Source of the DNA: Parelaphostrongylus tenuis
Taxonomy: Eukaryota; Nematoda; Chromadorea; Rhabditida; Metastrongylidae
Reading direction: 5' to 3'
DNA length: 64,000 bases
Assembly (NCBI GenBank): GCA_019055375.1
Contig: JAHQIW010000898.1
Coordinates: 26,500 to 90,499 of the forward strand
Position numbers and translations under genes: made by a program
The notes under the pieces: model-generated
Databases searched by the model: none
Seen by the model: the letters and a program-made list of their open reading frames with translations, nothing else
Told to the model about the DNA's origin: nothing
Shown: positions 37,225-49,200 of the stretch, piece by piece
How positions within the stretch are numbered: position 1 is the stretch's first letter
Layout: each line of letters starts with the position of its first letter

Positions 37225-37750
37225 ATGATTGTTTTCTGAGCCAACTTGTCATCTAGCCTGTTTATGAGCTTTCGTCACAGCCCGATACACGTGTCTCGAC
37301 CTTGACAGACTCCCCAGTCGGGCAGAACCTCTTCGTCTTTTAGCCGATCCTCTGTGAGTGCTCCAGCCCCACACTGAGAGTAGGCGACGGGGCACGATTT
37401 ACGCTGTACTGTCTTCAAGAGAAAATCATTAGATTGGAAGCGTTGTACACTCGGTTGCTCCTGGTTGGTATTTTGAACTATATTATACCTTCGTTCCAAG
37501 TGCTTTTTTAAGACCACGCTCAGTGATTCCAATGATCTAGTGATTTTCACTTAACCACAGTGTAGTGTAAACCGTTCGTCGTCGTCTACTCTTAAAGTGG
37601 GCACTGGAACACAGAGAATTGGCCAGAAGACAACGGTTCTGCCCGACTGACGAGGCTGTCAAGGTCGGAACGCGTTGTATCGGGCTGTACAAGAGCTCAT
37701 TAACAGGACACAAAACAAGTTCGCTCAGAGAGCAATTATGGGATATATTA
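37225..37750. mobile_element. Foldback/TIR element with both arms
   Basis: The left arm (37,255-37,410: AGCCCGATACACGTGTCTCG, CTTGACAGACTCCCCAGTCG, TCTTCGTCTTTTAGCC) is the imperfect reverse complement of the right arm (37,560-37,715: GGCCAGAAGACAACGG, CCGACTGACGAGGCTGTCAA, CGGAACGCGTTGTATCGGGC). The spacer is about 150 bp. No coding. The clearest simple two-arm member of the family. Confidence 0.82.
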
Positions 37751-39600
37751 AATTTGAGCGTAAAATTAAGAAAGCTCTCGAATCGAACGGTATAAAACAT
37801 CACCTGCTATCAACGATGCTGTACGCGTGGATTATATTCTACGATGCAATTGTACATTACAGATCCTTTTTAGTGTTTTGTTATCCTATTGTGAGAGTTG
37901 GTTTAAAATATATAGCGCTATTGAATATGATCTATTTGCAGAGTATTCTAAGTCGGCTAGTCGTAGGTGTTGTTTGGAAACAGAATATGTAAAATAAAAA
38001 TGAATAAATAAATCCATCCTATAACTTCCAGATTCAAAACGAGGCGCTCATTTTTACAGCATGCTCCACTAATACGATACATATCAAAATTGATACACGC
38101 TGTAGTTACATTCTTCTCTTTGGATAGCCCAATGGTTAGACATCTCTTCCATCAACTTCGTTTATTTTTCTCGATTTCTTTCTTAGCTTCATCGCAAATC
38201 TTCTTTCTTGAAGTTGGAGAAAAGGCTAAAATCAACGGAGTCATGATTTGCACGCCTTTTAGTCGTCCTTAGAGAAATATTCTCGCTAACAAAGTTTTTT
38301 CAGCTCAACACCCGCCTGGTGTCGTATGATTTGAATACACTTAATACTCTTAGATAAAAATTACAGTGTCAGTTGGGTCTTCTTGTCCACTTCTTGCAAC
38401 ATCCAATTGAAAGTTGCAGAATTTGTCAACCGGTTTGTTTTCCTCATAATTTTGAGAATTCACTGTTAAGAACGGTCAGGTGAATTTAGAGATACTATGT
38501 TTAATGGCATGAGAATGACAAGATTCAAGAGAAACTTGAAATTTGGCAAATGTTAGATGCACTCGAATCACACTTTTCTTTCTTTCAGCTATAATATAAC
38601 TGCAATAGGTGGCTACAGCAATCAGTTTTCAACTAAATTGATCTGTGCGAAGGCCACAAAATCGGTTTCGAACTTCGATCAGATAAAGTCGCGGTTAAGG
38701 TCAAACTGCTTCACTCTAGTTCTTATTGTTGCCTGATACTTTTCCAACAGTTTATAGTAATTTATCTATCAAATTTGTTTATTGGATTGACGAGTTACCG
38801 ATACACTTATTGATGCTATTATATCCATTCAAAGACTTCTTCATTTATTTATGTGAGCAGAAATGTACTTCTCATGTTTTGCTAATTTCAGAGCTTCTTT
38901 CGTTTGATTCGTTTTCCTTTATCTACTATCCAAACGCCTTCACATTTATTTTTGGACTTGATCTGCTTGAGAACTTTGCGTCTTCTTCGTGAATGTGTAA
39001 CTCTAGTCGATGAGATTATCCCTGAAATTTGAGTAGCTTCAATATATCGTTTTCAGACGTTCACATCTACGAATCGGAGTGAGCACTTTTCATTAAAGTC
39101 TCTTGCAAGTTTATGGCTCTGGAAGGATTGAAGGTGTAGATGACTCGTTGTTGTGTCGAACCAATGATTCCTATTGAACGGTACCTCTAGTTACTGCCCG
39201 CCTGTACTATCCATTTCAAATGACAATGAAAAAAGAATACCAAAATAGCGCTTTCATTTTGTTTTCTGATTTTCATGTTTCATGGTAGGATACGTAATGG
39301 GATACACTACAGGAATGCTAAGATACAAGCAGAACTCGTTACTACAACTTAGATTTTGGTCATAATCACTCTTTTCATGATTTATGTGATATTCTTTTCA
39401 TCACCGATTCCCTCACTTTGCTTTATTCTCAGCTATTTTCAACCCTATGATGCTATTAACGACCACCCGTAAACAGAATTGCAGAATGCAGTAAATGAAA
39501 AGGTCGAAATAGTGCATTAAGGAAGATTTACTGAGTTCGGCATCGATTTGTACTCCTAAGACCACACAATGAATAATATGTTGTAAAAAAAAGTTCTGTG
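37751..39600. other. Intergenic, no gene seen
   Basis: Minus strand 38,115-38,205 follows a TTTTAG acceptor and is open and basic, but it has no motif or partner exon. The 88-codon plus frame 38,726-38,992 is AT-driven and unrecognised. Confidence 0.4.
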
Positions 39601-39604
39601 GTAT

Positions 39605-40200
39605 TTTTACTGCATAGAAACTTTATTTGCGCGCCAGTTGAGCTCAAACAAAGCACAATTGATAGTCGAAGTAGCCTCCTTCCACATCAAGACGATTCGG
39701 CCACATATTCGGCTGCATAAACATTCTGCGGCGAAACTCGCTATCATTCGATTTGAAGAAAATTCGAAGATTTTGTTCAATCTCGGAAACATCTTGAAAC
39801 TTTTTATTGCTCCAAAAATTATTCCGTGGATAGGAATAAGTGGCAATCATTCGGTGAAAAGTCCGGACTGTGTAGTGGACGCTCCAAAATCTCCCATCCA
39901 AAGCCTGCCAAAATCTTTGTCGCGTTTGCTGTGTAGCTTCCTTACTGCTCGCAACTGCTTGGTGATCGACTTCTCGTGGACGTCCTTCTCCTGACTTGTC
40001 CATAAATCGGTCTTCTTCACGGAATGCCTTGAACCAACGTAGAGCTGTACGAACATCGCAAACTTCGCACCACACGCCTTTCAGATTTTTCGACAAGCTC
40101 CAAAAGCGTTGATACACAAATTGTAGTGGAGGTGGAGTACCAGACGAATTTCTTCCTTCGGCAGTTCCATCTAAAGTCTGCCCAGACAACAACTATTTAG
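39605..40200 (-). mobile_element. Mariner-type transposase remnant, internally deleted
   Basis: The minus-strand frame 40,192-39,644 joins an N-terminal DNA-binding part (ALRWFKAFREEDRFMDKSGE, GRPREVDHQAV) directly to a C-terminal part (NKKFQDVSEIEQNLRIFF, then WPNRLDVEGGYFDY). In a shifted frame at about 39,860-39,815 the catalytic-site block SPDFSPNDCHLFLS is visible, so a frameshift as well as a central deletion has occurred. It is a different subfamily from the 20.2-kb copy. Confidence 0.9.
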
Positions 40201-42185
40201 ATGATATATGATGCGCAAGAAAACAAACTTCCCGATGAGCTTAGATTCGCATGAAATACTTGTGTAATAATATTTTCTCAGACAATACGAGCAAATTTAT
40301 TCTACAGCCTTCTGTATTGAAAATCGAGAAAATTCGTCCGTCATTTCGTTTAAAAAATGTTGCACTGGTGTAAATATTGTGTAATTGTTGAGCAGTGACC
40401 GAGAACAAATCTCAACAAGCAGTAGTTACAGTCTACTGCGTTTTTTCTTTTAAATCAAAAACACGAGTACTCGTTTTGAACGCCAACTGAAGAATGAACT
40501 GAAACAGGAATTATTTGTTTATTGAACATTCTCAGTTTTTGTTAATCTGTGAAACAAATTCAAGTCAGACTTTTTCGGTAGGACAAAATTCATTTCATGG
40601 AAATTAGATATGGAATTAATATTATCTTTTCGTGGTTATTTGCGATGAGGTCCATTTGTCACCTTTATAGTGATAAATTTTTTAACAATGCGTACTTATT
40701 TATTTCTATGAGTTTGGAGCAGGAGTACGTTATCAATATGCTGATAAGCCGCCATACCAAAACTCTATGCAATCCGTGTTTTTTCTACAAGCCAAACACG
40801 AGGCTTTATAAATAATTCTGACAGCTGGCGTTCCGGCAGCTTCACCTTCTTCAGAGTTTGGAAAGATCAATTTGTCAATAACCCAATCAGCAAAACACCT
40901 TCAGTACTCAAACAAAAGAATCTCCGAAGGCAGATTTTAGTCGCAAACAAGTTTCACCGTACCCTCCGTTTCAACAGTCGCCTATTTAGTTGATCAAGTA
41001 AAAACCTTGCGCATCATCTATCTTGCATGAGATCACATGTACTACGAATGCACTTCAGAAATAATAGCCTTATATACTGCTAATAGAAACTTTATGTATT
41101 CATTTTAGTCTACCGTACAGAGTAACTCCTCAGACTTTTCCTAGATGTTCTTGTAATGAGGAAAATTTTCAGAACTTATAAAACCACGAAGATGCTGCTG
41201 AATGGACAAATATCGGTGTCTTGGACGTCGAACAAGCGATTACATGAGAGCTTGCGTGGTGTCCACTATAGTAACCGAAGCGCGATGGAGTTGAAACAGG
41301 TATGAGAGAAAGGCAAAGTAAGTACTTTGATTGGTGTAGTGGATAGCACACGAGACTTTTCAGAAGAAAATCACTGGTTCAAAGTTCGTTTGGGATTCCG
41401 AGTTTTGCCCATATCTCAGCATCCATGTTCGTGGCTGTAGATCCAATCGTACTCTACCATGGCAAAGAAGGGATGGGTAGTCAATAAAATGCTAAAGACT
41501 ACGCCCATTGCACAGTACACCGTCATAGCGGAACTGCAAAATGTCCGTTGTTGTGACAATATACAAAAAATCGCTTAAATAGTGCCCAACTTGCCGGTCC
41601 CTCCATTTCATTTTTGAACGTGATGTAATTCATACTTGAGTTATGCTGCGGCTTAGGAAATTGTTTTTATATCTTCTGATTTATACTTTGAGCCTTTTCG
41701 GTACAGTGTTGAGACGTAGCCTCGTCAAGATGTTTCCAAGTTTACATTACGAGTAACGCTGTTGTTGACCAGAAGGCCTTCAAACTAATCACGTCTGTCA
41801 TACCTAGGTGTCAATTCATTCTATTAGTCAGTCGATCATCGTCGGTGACTGTCTAATCCGTCAGATACGAGTTTTCGAAGTACAAGTGCATCGTACTATT
41901 TTCGGTCAGCGAATACTATCTTTGAAATGATTCAACCACATCATCAAATAAAACATGAGGCGCCAGCGGAAGTAAAACCCTATAAGTTTTCGATTCCGAT
42001 TCATTGTACGGAGGGTCACCCCATATTTACGGAAGAGAACGATTCCAACTATCTCAATCCTCTACGGGATTTCAAAACGCAGGTGGTACTTTCGTGCACC
42101 TAGATCTTATGCAACTATGAGCTATCTGAACTTGAGTGTGATATCTTCATGTTTAGTTGAAAAATTTTTAGACACTTTATTGACT
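40201..42185. other. Intergenic, with one tRNA-like module
   Basis: AT-rich and without recognised genes. The block GACAGCTGGCGTTCCGGCAG at about 40,822 resembles the end of the 62,956 MITE family. A tRNA-like module lies at 41,326-41,398. Confidence 0.4.
41326..41398 (+). repeat. tRNA-like module
   Basis: A box TGGTGTAGTGGATAGCAC is excellent; the B-box position reads GGTTCAAAGTTC, a poor match. Acceptor ends do not pair well. Probably a decayed tRNA-derived repeat. Confidence 0.5.
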
Positions 42186-42189
42186 CGTC

Positions 42190-42355
42190 TTCACAGTGTT
42201 TCTTTCTTTTTCAATGCGCGGCCAATCTCGAGGATAAGCTGGTTGTGGCATCCCATAGGGCGTTCGTTGTCGACTGCCGGAGAGGATTGGGGATGAGACT
42301 CTGCTCTACGCGCGCCGCGATGAGCATCACAACCACTCGGCCATGACGCCCTGTT
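42190..42355. repeat. Dispersed repeat, copy 2 (first at 6,640-6,885)
   Basis: Shares CAATCTCGAGGA, GCGTTCGTTG and GATGAGCATCAC followed by CACTCGGCC with the first copy, in the same orientation. It is shorter by several indels. Confidence 0.55.
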
Positions 42356-43465
42356 TAGTTGAAATCATATAATTGTTGTCGGACGACTTCCAGTAGATGT
42401 CCAGGACGTATTCATTCAGACACAAGGCTATCAATTTACGTACGCGTGCGTAGGACCATTTATATAGGCTTGAATTAGAAGTCGATGCATAAGGAGATTG
42501 TTCGTTTTTAGCCAGTTTAGCTTATGGAGCCATTTATATTTAATCGTCTACCACATTTACGTAGTCGATCTTGGTTCACTGTGATTTATTATTATTGGTT
42601 AGTTTCGTGGAAAGTGTAAACCTAACCGCAATATGACTGACCGTACACCATCAGACTTGTCATATTTTGATAAAAATGTTGATGCATTGAACTCGTTGTC
42701 ATAACCGAAGTTTCGAGAAGAAGAAACGGGTAAGTTTTTCCACATTTCACGGTTGTTATAAATTCATACGATTTTCACATATGTTCTGTTGTCAACCGTT
42801 CCGTTCTCGAATCACCCAAACAGGAGTTCCCCATGAGAACTTGGCAATCAATCTAATTTCATTCCCTGTTCCTGCTCTTATTTCTACCATTTTCCACTGA
42901 CGTCAAGTATCATCATTGTTTTGAATAAAATCCTTCCTCATATTTTTGCATTCATCCTCAAATCAATCCATCAAGGAAAAAGTAGCGCAATGGTAGTGAT
43001 GTCCTTCATCACGGCGATGGCGCTGGCTACTCTCGGGGCCGGATTTTTTTCTATAAAAAGGAGCGAGAATAACATCATTTTTTGTACTGGAGCAAAAACA
43101 TTCTTGATGAACTTTTGGGCGTGCACTCGTTGTTTGCTCGATTTTGACCAGTGCTCTGATCACTTATAGTGCATTCGTCAAAAAAGGTTCTGCAGCACAA
43201 CATGAATGTCTTTTGCATACCGATCTCTTGTCTTTTGCAAGTTTCCACCATTCTTTCCGCCGATTAATCAATACCAATTAGCCCATTAGGATTAAAGCGC
43301 TAGGCTAACATTGATATTGAATTCGATACAGAATTGATTACATATTAAAAATTGAATTTATGGGGGTTGTCGCAAGCTACTGTATATGTCAAACCTCTCA
43401 TTTCGACCGCTCTTTTATAGACGCGCTCAAAATGACATAACCTGATAGGAATATGGCATTTATTG
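42356..43465. other. Intergenic, no gene seen
   Basis: The frame 42,921-43,169 and its minus-strand counterpart 42,963-43,163 overlap and lack recognisable features. Confidence 0.4.
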
Positions 43466-43469
43466 AGCT

Positions 43470-43925
43470 ATTAGGTCTAGTGCTATACAGCCGCCTCTTT
43501 CGTCCTATTGGGACTCATCAGTAGCACCCTCCCTCGGTTCATTCGATCCCCTGACACTAAATAATCCTCTACAAAGGGATCGACGAATTTCGACTTCTAT
43601 ATCATCCGTGAGCGGTTGGTTTATTTTCTAACTTTATTTCTAATTTTGGTCAAACACCATCTCCGGATTAACTAGTAGGAAGCCCGGCCGAGGATCCGTT
43701 GCTATCCTTGGAAACGACATCATGAAGACCTAAAGAAGCCCTTGATGTTCTATCAGAAAACCACGGATTATCATGAGCACTACCAGCGATATACCATTTG
43801 AAATATGTGCTGGGGTCCATACAACTAATGAAGACGAGACGGACTATCTAAGTAAGAAAGTAAAGGTATCGCCACCGAGTAAAAAAATCACCGCAAGTCA
43901 GATGATGGAATAAGCTGACATTGTA
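43470..43925. mobile_element. Second copy of the 926-1,140 MITE, split by an insertion
   Basis: The left part (43,470-43,585: TAGGTCTAGTGCTATACAG, GGACTCATCAGTAGCACC) and a right part (from about 43,885: ATCACCGCAAGTCAGATGA) match the MITE, but about 280 bp intervene. The insert contains a LINE-tail scrap (ATGTGCTGGGGTCC at about 43,804) like that at 4,800. Confidence 0.55.
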
Positions 43926-45270
43926 GTGACCGGCAGTCGAGCTTATAGCTTTTGAAATGAGCTATTGTATAAGCTCAAATCAAATTCAACTTTTCGGAAA
44001 TGCTACGAATGTTCAATGTGGAATCATTTATAAGGAAGTTGGACAATTTCTCACCTCTCATTTAGGTGACTCATTAGAGATGAGGCCGATAGTGTGCGTG
44101 TATCGATAATATGATGCGAATAAATGACGAACCAGTTTTGTCTGTTTCCTGTTGGTACATTCCTTTTCGACGCCACTTCAACAGACAATGAATTAATTAT
44201 TTCTTCGCCCACCGTGCAGTGAAATAAGATCTTATGAAATTAACAGGTTAAATCTGTATGTACTACTGGTTCAGTTGTTAGCTACTGCTATAACAAGTCA
44301 CATAAAATGGATTGGAATTTCTATGGCTTGGGAGTCTGCTAAAAATGATGTTTCTGCGGTTTAATTGGGCCATTTTTTTCAACGTGGCATCCATAAAATT
44401 GCTAGAGTTAATAAAGTTTGAGATTTTGTTGATATGTTATATTTTAGCCTGCCATATCCATGGGATAGGAGGATTTCACCTTAGAGGCCGACTTCGGTTG
44501 ATACAGTCAATAGCCATACCACACTTCCATGATATCGTTCGATTGATTATCACTAATATCGTAATAAAAGTGTGGATTACATATGTTACTCATATTAGCG
44601 AAGCGTTGGAGAGCTACTGAATGCTCCACCGCCTTCATGGTTTCACATGTCATTCTTTTCTCGGCGTAGGTAATAATTAGCTTAGAGTTTACTAGTTACT
44701 AGTTACTGTACTGCCTCAAGAGGTAATGTATGCTTTGCAAAATATTATCTCCTTACCCACCGTGGTTCCCATAAAGTTAGGCAACTTAATGTACAAAAAA
44801 CTCTTAATTATCGCCTATTTTCTGGAAATCTCCGAAAATTCCATATTTTTTGGTTCTTTTTTTATTATAAACAACCAACCAGTCCTGGTCTGCTGACATA
44901 CGCTTTGCATAGTCACGTGTGCTTGTTCGTTTATCAATGAATCAAGCGAACGATTTCTCTTGTACATTCAGAGGCGTCGACTGCCCGTTCAAAACTTATT
45001 GTTTTCGTCCCTTTTTTTTCCTTGGAAACCAGAATTTTCTTAACTCTACCAAAAGACCAAATGTACTATATATCAATATGGTAGAACATTTTTGGCAGCT
45101 ATAAAATTCTTCTTCGAGTTCTTAATTCCAAATCAAACTGATTTAGCAAATTTCCTCTTATGCTTCACTACAACTCAAAATTTTGGCAACCTTACCTGAC
45201 AAAGTCTTTGTTCTTGACTTATCAAGTGAATTTCTTCTCATCAATCGCTCTTGGCGGTAGTATGAAGCTA
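43926..45270. other. Intergenic, no gene seen
   Basis: The 102-codon frame 44,312-44,620 is hydrophobic but lacks splice context or a recognised domain. At 44,919-45,104 a cysteine-containing frame follows an ACATTCAG acceptor-like site; it could be an upstream exon of the next gene but nothing proves it. Confidence 0.35.
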
Positions 45271-45274
45271 CAAG

Positions 45275-45322
45275 TAATATATATATATACATATATATAC
45301 AAATTATATATATATATATACA
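45275..45322. repeat. TA-rich microsatellite
   Basis: Imperfect (TA)n with interruptions, about 45 bp, immediately left of the inverted tRNA-like dimer. Confidence 0.9.
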
Positions 45323-45329
45323 ATGTTGT

Positions 45330-45490
45330 TGAGTGATGCAGAACTTTAAACGTCGGACGGGAAACCCGTATTTCACCGTTTCCGATGGCGCGTGCTGACC
45401 GCTGGAATCTGATGGCTGAACGCGCCCCCGGAAAGGGTGAAATGCGGGTTCGAGTCCCGTTCAACGCTCAAAGTTGTGCTTGTCACTGAG
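45330..45490. repeat. Inverted pair of tRNA-like modules (family 2)
   Basis: The right module (plus) reads GCGCCCCCGGAAAGGGTGAA, then B box GCGGGTTCGAGTCCCG. The left arm (TCGGACGGGAAACCCGTATT at 45,353) is its imperfect reverse complement, also covering the CATCACTC/CACTGA flanks. The two arms meet at about 45,408, making a foldback of tRNA-derived sequence. Related single modules lie at 51,690 and 60,930. Confidence 0.6.
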
Positions 45491-46212
45491 TAATATTGAA
45501 TAAATTCTTGACTTTATCCCATTTTTTCATAATCAGCGATCTCTGTATTCCCTAACAGATTTTCAGGCATTCACTCCCTATACTGAGTTTTCGCATTGCT
45601 TTCTCAAGTATTTTCTACTGCGTCAATCATGGTCTCCGCGGCGTGGATAGTTTAATCATCGAAAACATTCATTTTTGAGTCAGAGAGAAACTGCTGAGTG
45701 CACGGTAGTATTTGATTCTGTCCGAATATTAGATAGTATACGGCTAGAAAAGGGATACAAATTTTTAAGTCGATATCCTTAAGCAGTGAATCACCACTTC
45801 AACCTCATTCGTAGAATTGCAGATTTGTCGAAGGCATATCTGGCCAGTACAATAATTTATGATGGCATATTGATGTACAAAGTCAGTGCCTAGACATGTC
45901 TGCTACTAATCAGCCAAACCTGGAAAGATCGATGGCTTGGTGAGTAAAGTCTCGGGATCGAGCCATCGATTCATCCAGTGTGTGTTGCAGGGCACCTCTA
46001 ACCACTGCCCTACATGCATCTCAAGTAATTCAATATTAATTATGATAGGTGAAAAAAACCAGAGAACGAGGCGGGAGGCAGGAATGACATATATTAGGTA
46101 AAACTTTTTTCACAAAAGTTACATGTAGATCATAAAACTATGGCTCGTATGGTGCTTTCCTCATTGTGTGTTTGTGCTGTCGACGTAGTAAAGATGTGTA
46201 TTGATTGATTTT
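45491..46212. other. Upstream region of the PY-tail gene, nothing recognised
   Basis: AT-rich. No promoter motif can be assigned with confidence, as is usual for nematode genes. Confidence 0.4.
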
Positions 46213-46215
46213 CAG
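46213..46215 (+). promoter_or_regulatory. Splice acceptor directly before the PY-tail gene start
   Basis: GATTTTCAG ends at 46,215 and ATG starts at 46,216. This is either a trans-splice acceptor with no leader of its own, or a cis acceptor of an unseen upstream exon. Confidence 0.45.
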
Positions 46216-49200
46216 ATGAAAGCTGATAACCCGAACAACACGATCGTCACCACTGGAGTCGTTTTATTCCTCCTCTTCATTGCTTTTGTTCTTAATAAAG
46301 TGTTAGTTCGTTCAATTTCCCAAGAATAGTTTTTCATAGTTAAATTCAGAATGAAATATTCATATCTAGAAATTATGAGAAAGCTTAGTGATTTCACGAG
46401 CATAACAATGTTTTATTTGGAAGAGCAGTCATGTAAAGAGCGCTTTCTCTGTAATTCCATTAGTTTTAGTAAATCTCAATTCAAAAACATGCCAATCAGA
46501 TGGCTATGCTGATCAGTTCCGGGAATTGGCAGCAATGTTAGAAAGTTTCACTTGTATCATCGATCGTTCCATTTTCGTCGCGTGACTTCAGGAAGTGCAA
46601 TATACCTCGTGCTTTTCGCTGTTGTGTTCAAGATTAGCTTATTCATTGGCTTTGAGAATTCGTTAAGCAGTATTTTATAATGTGCGCTTTTTGCGAATAA
46701 ATCGCACCATCAAGTAGATGGCTTTCTTGTTGCGCTTTTTACATCTCGAGAATCTGGTCGGTAACGGCTCCTGTCTATTGAATGTCATTGAAATGCATTA
46801 CGTGTTTGGCTTACGTGAGTTTGGCAATTTGGAGTGTTGAACGGCGCCTCTAATCTATCATCGTTGACCCGACTAGAATTCTCTTCCTGCAATAAACGGG
46901 ATACACCCATCATCGATCTTTCAAATGCACGCTGAATAAAGCCAAGCAATTTTTTATTCTGCTTGTGTGGTAACCACGTTTCTGTCGTATGTGTTGATCA
47001 GGACAAATCGCCCAATCAAAAAGCTAGACAGGGAAAGGACGATCTATTTTTCCGAACCGATCTTCGATGCTCTCAAGAGCTGTTAGAACCACTCGCTTTC
47101 TTGTGCTCGACTCTAAGGCTGAGTCGTTCATCATGTTAACTTCCCGATCTGAATAGACATATTTGGACCAATTAGAGATTTTTACTCAGTTGAACGAGAA
47201 TGAAGTATAGAGAACCAATGCGTTCCCCATGGACATCGTTTTTGTGTGATCTAGCCAAAGTCCAATCACTCCATAAGCGTTACCGAAATTATCTAAGTTA
47301 CCTAACAAGCGTTTCAGCTAGGCAATGCTTTCTGTTAGGATGCTATGTTATCGCCCAAGCGAAAACGATGTGATTGTCGGACATCGATTCTCACGCTCAA
47401 GTTGTCCCATTCCTATTTTTGCATTAGACAATGATGACCACACTTAGGATTTCTGGCGTAGTGAACGATGACAACATCTCATTTATTTAAAAACTAGAGT
47501 TCTTCAAGGCAGAGAGAAGTTAACGTTATCGTGTTTCTGAGAATGTTCTGAACGTTCTCAAGGTTGATACGTCGTGGCTTTACCTAGGATTTGGCGGCAT
47601 CGCCAGCCTCATCGGAGCCATACGCTCCCACTAATCAAGTCCACTTTAGAGCAGAGATAGGAAGACGTGTTTTGATGATAGCACGCGAAATTGTGGCTTT
47701 CACCTTTCTTCAGCCGATGGTTTACAACTGAAGAGCAGAGATAGGGAGACGTGTTTTGATGCGTAGAAGTGTAGATTGTAAAAAAGAGTCGATTGGAGGG
47801 CTATGATACTGGTTACTTTTTCAGAAGCGCTTTAGTTTCATTATACAAGGAATTTATTTGGGACATTCGACCTTTCAAGTAAAGACAAATTATTGGTAAT
47901 TCTTTTTCAGAAAGAAATATGGAAGCAAGAAATTATTCTGCACTCATTCTCACGTCGGCTATCCGTATCCACCACCTTCACAAAGTAGGAACAATTCCAT
48001 TTTTGTGTTTTGCTTTGTTTTGATTTTTGTTATTTCTTCCGAATCAAGAGGAGTCAAGAAAAGTACAACTCTACTTAATCGGCTGTAAACTGAGTTAATG
48101 ACGCTCCCAAAATTTGTTCTGTCACTTCTAACCTCCCTGTGCGTTGACTGAGTGATCTGAGCGGACACCAATGACACTTCCTTTTTCCTCTATCACGTGC
48201 ACGACTAGCCCAGTGGGTACTCTTCGCTTAGAAAACCGTTAATAAGCAATATTGTTGTCATTCTGTTATTATTCATCATTGCTATTACTAGGTTGATCAA
48301 AATTTCAGGGAAAGTCTTCGAAAGCTTCATTTTGTGGCATCTTTGCGTCGTTCCTTAATAATAGTTTTGAATATAGTTGAAGAAGCGTATAAAAAGTTTT
48401 TCGATTCGAAAGAATCCAGGATAGGAATGACACTTCGAGCAGATCCAGAATTTTGCAGAACAACGACAGAAAGTCGTGGACAATTTTGGTCTATACTTTG
48501 AGGAGTAGTTATTCTTGTCCTCGTTGTTAATTTGCGCATAAAAACGAAACTTTTAAAAATTTCTCAGAACTTCTTGCTCAACCCTCAGCACTATTTACAG
48601 TGCCCATTCCGATTTGGTAGTGTCACAACAGTTTCACCTTCTTCAGGACCTCGGAAGGACAGGATGAAGGTCTATTACCAAAATTTTTCGATTTAATCTG
48701 TTTTTGTGGACACTAAGCTAATGTTCAAAATATCAAGTCGATCAGTCAAACATTAAAGGCAGCATTTTAGGTCCCATACCGGATCAACCGTATCCAATGA
48801 TTCACTTCCCGTTCCATGCTAATTCTGCAAACGTTCCGGATACAGTGGTCACAGTTGATGGTTGGTTTCCATTTCGTTGACAGTAGAGTTTAAGATATCA
48901 AAAGAATGAGATCCGTACAATAGAAGTTAAAGTGAGTCTTGCAAAATAATATGAAAAATCAATAATACGTGTGAGGAACTTAATAAGCCCTTGCCCGCAA
49001 GTTGTTAGTCTTGAATAGTGTTCATATTAGTTGTTTGAATCTAGTTTCTTGCTTTTACGTGCGCTATTATTCTCCCATAACAATTAGTTTAGGAGAGATT
49101 CCAGTAAACTCATTGAGAAACCCGTTTAGCACAGCGGTTAAACAATATTCTGAATGCACACCGGGTGCTTGGTTCGATATCGTATACCGCGATATCTATA

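Noticed and set aside
39644..40192. 182-codon frame as an intact gene (longest but one in the window)
   Set aside because: It fuses mariner N- and C-terminal parts across a deletion; the catalytic block is in another frame.
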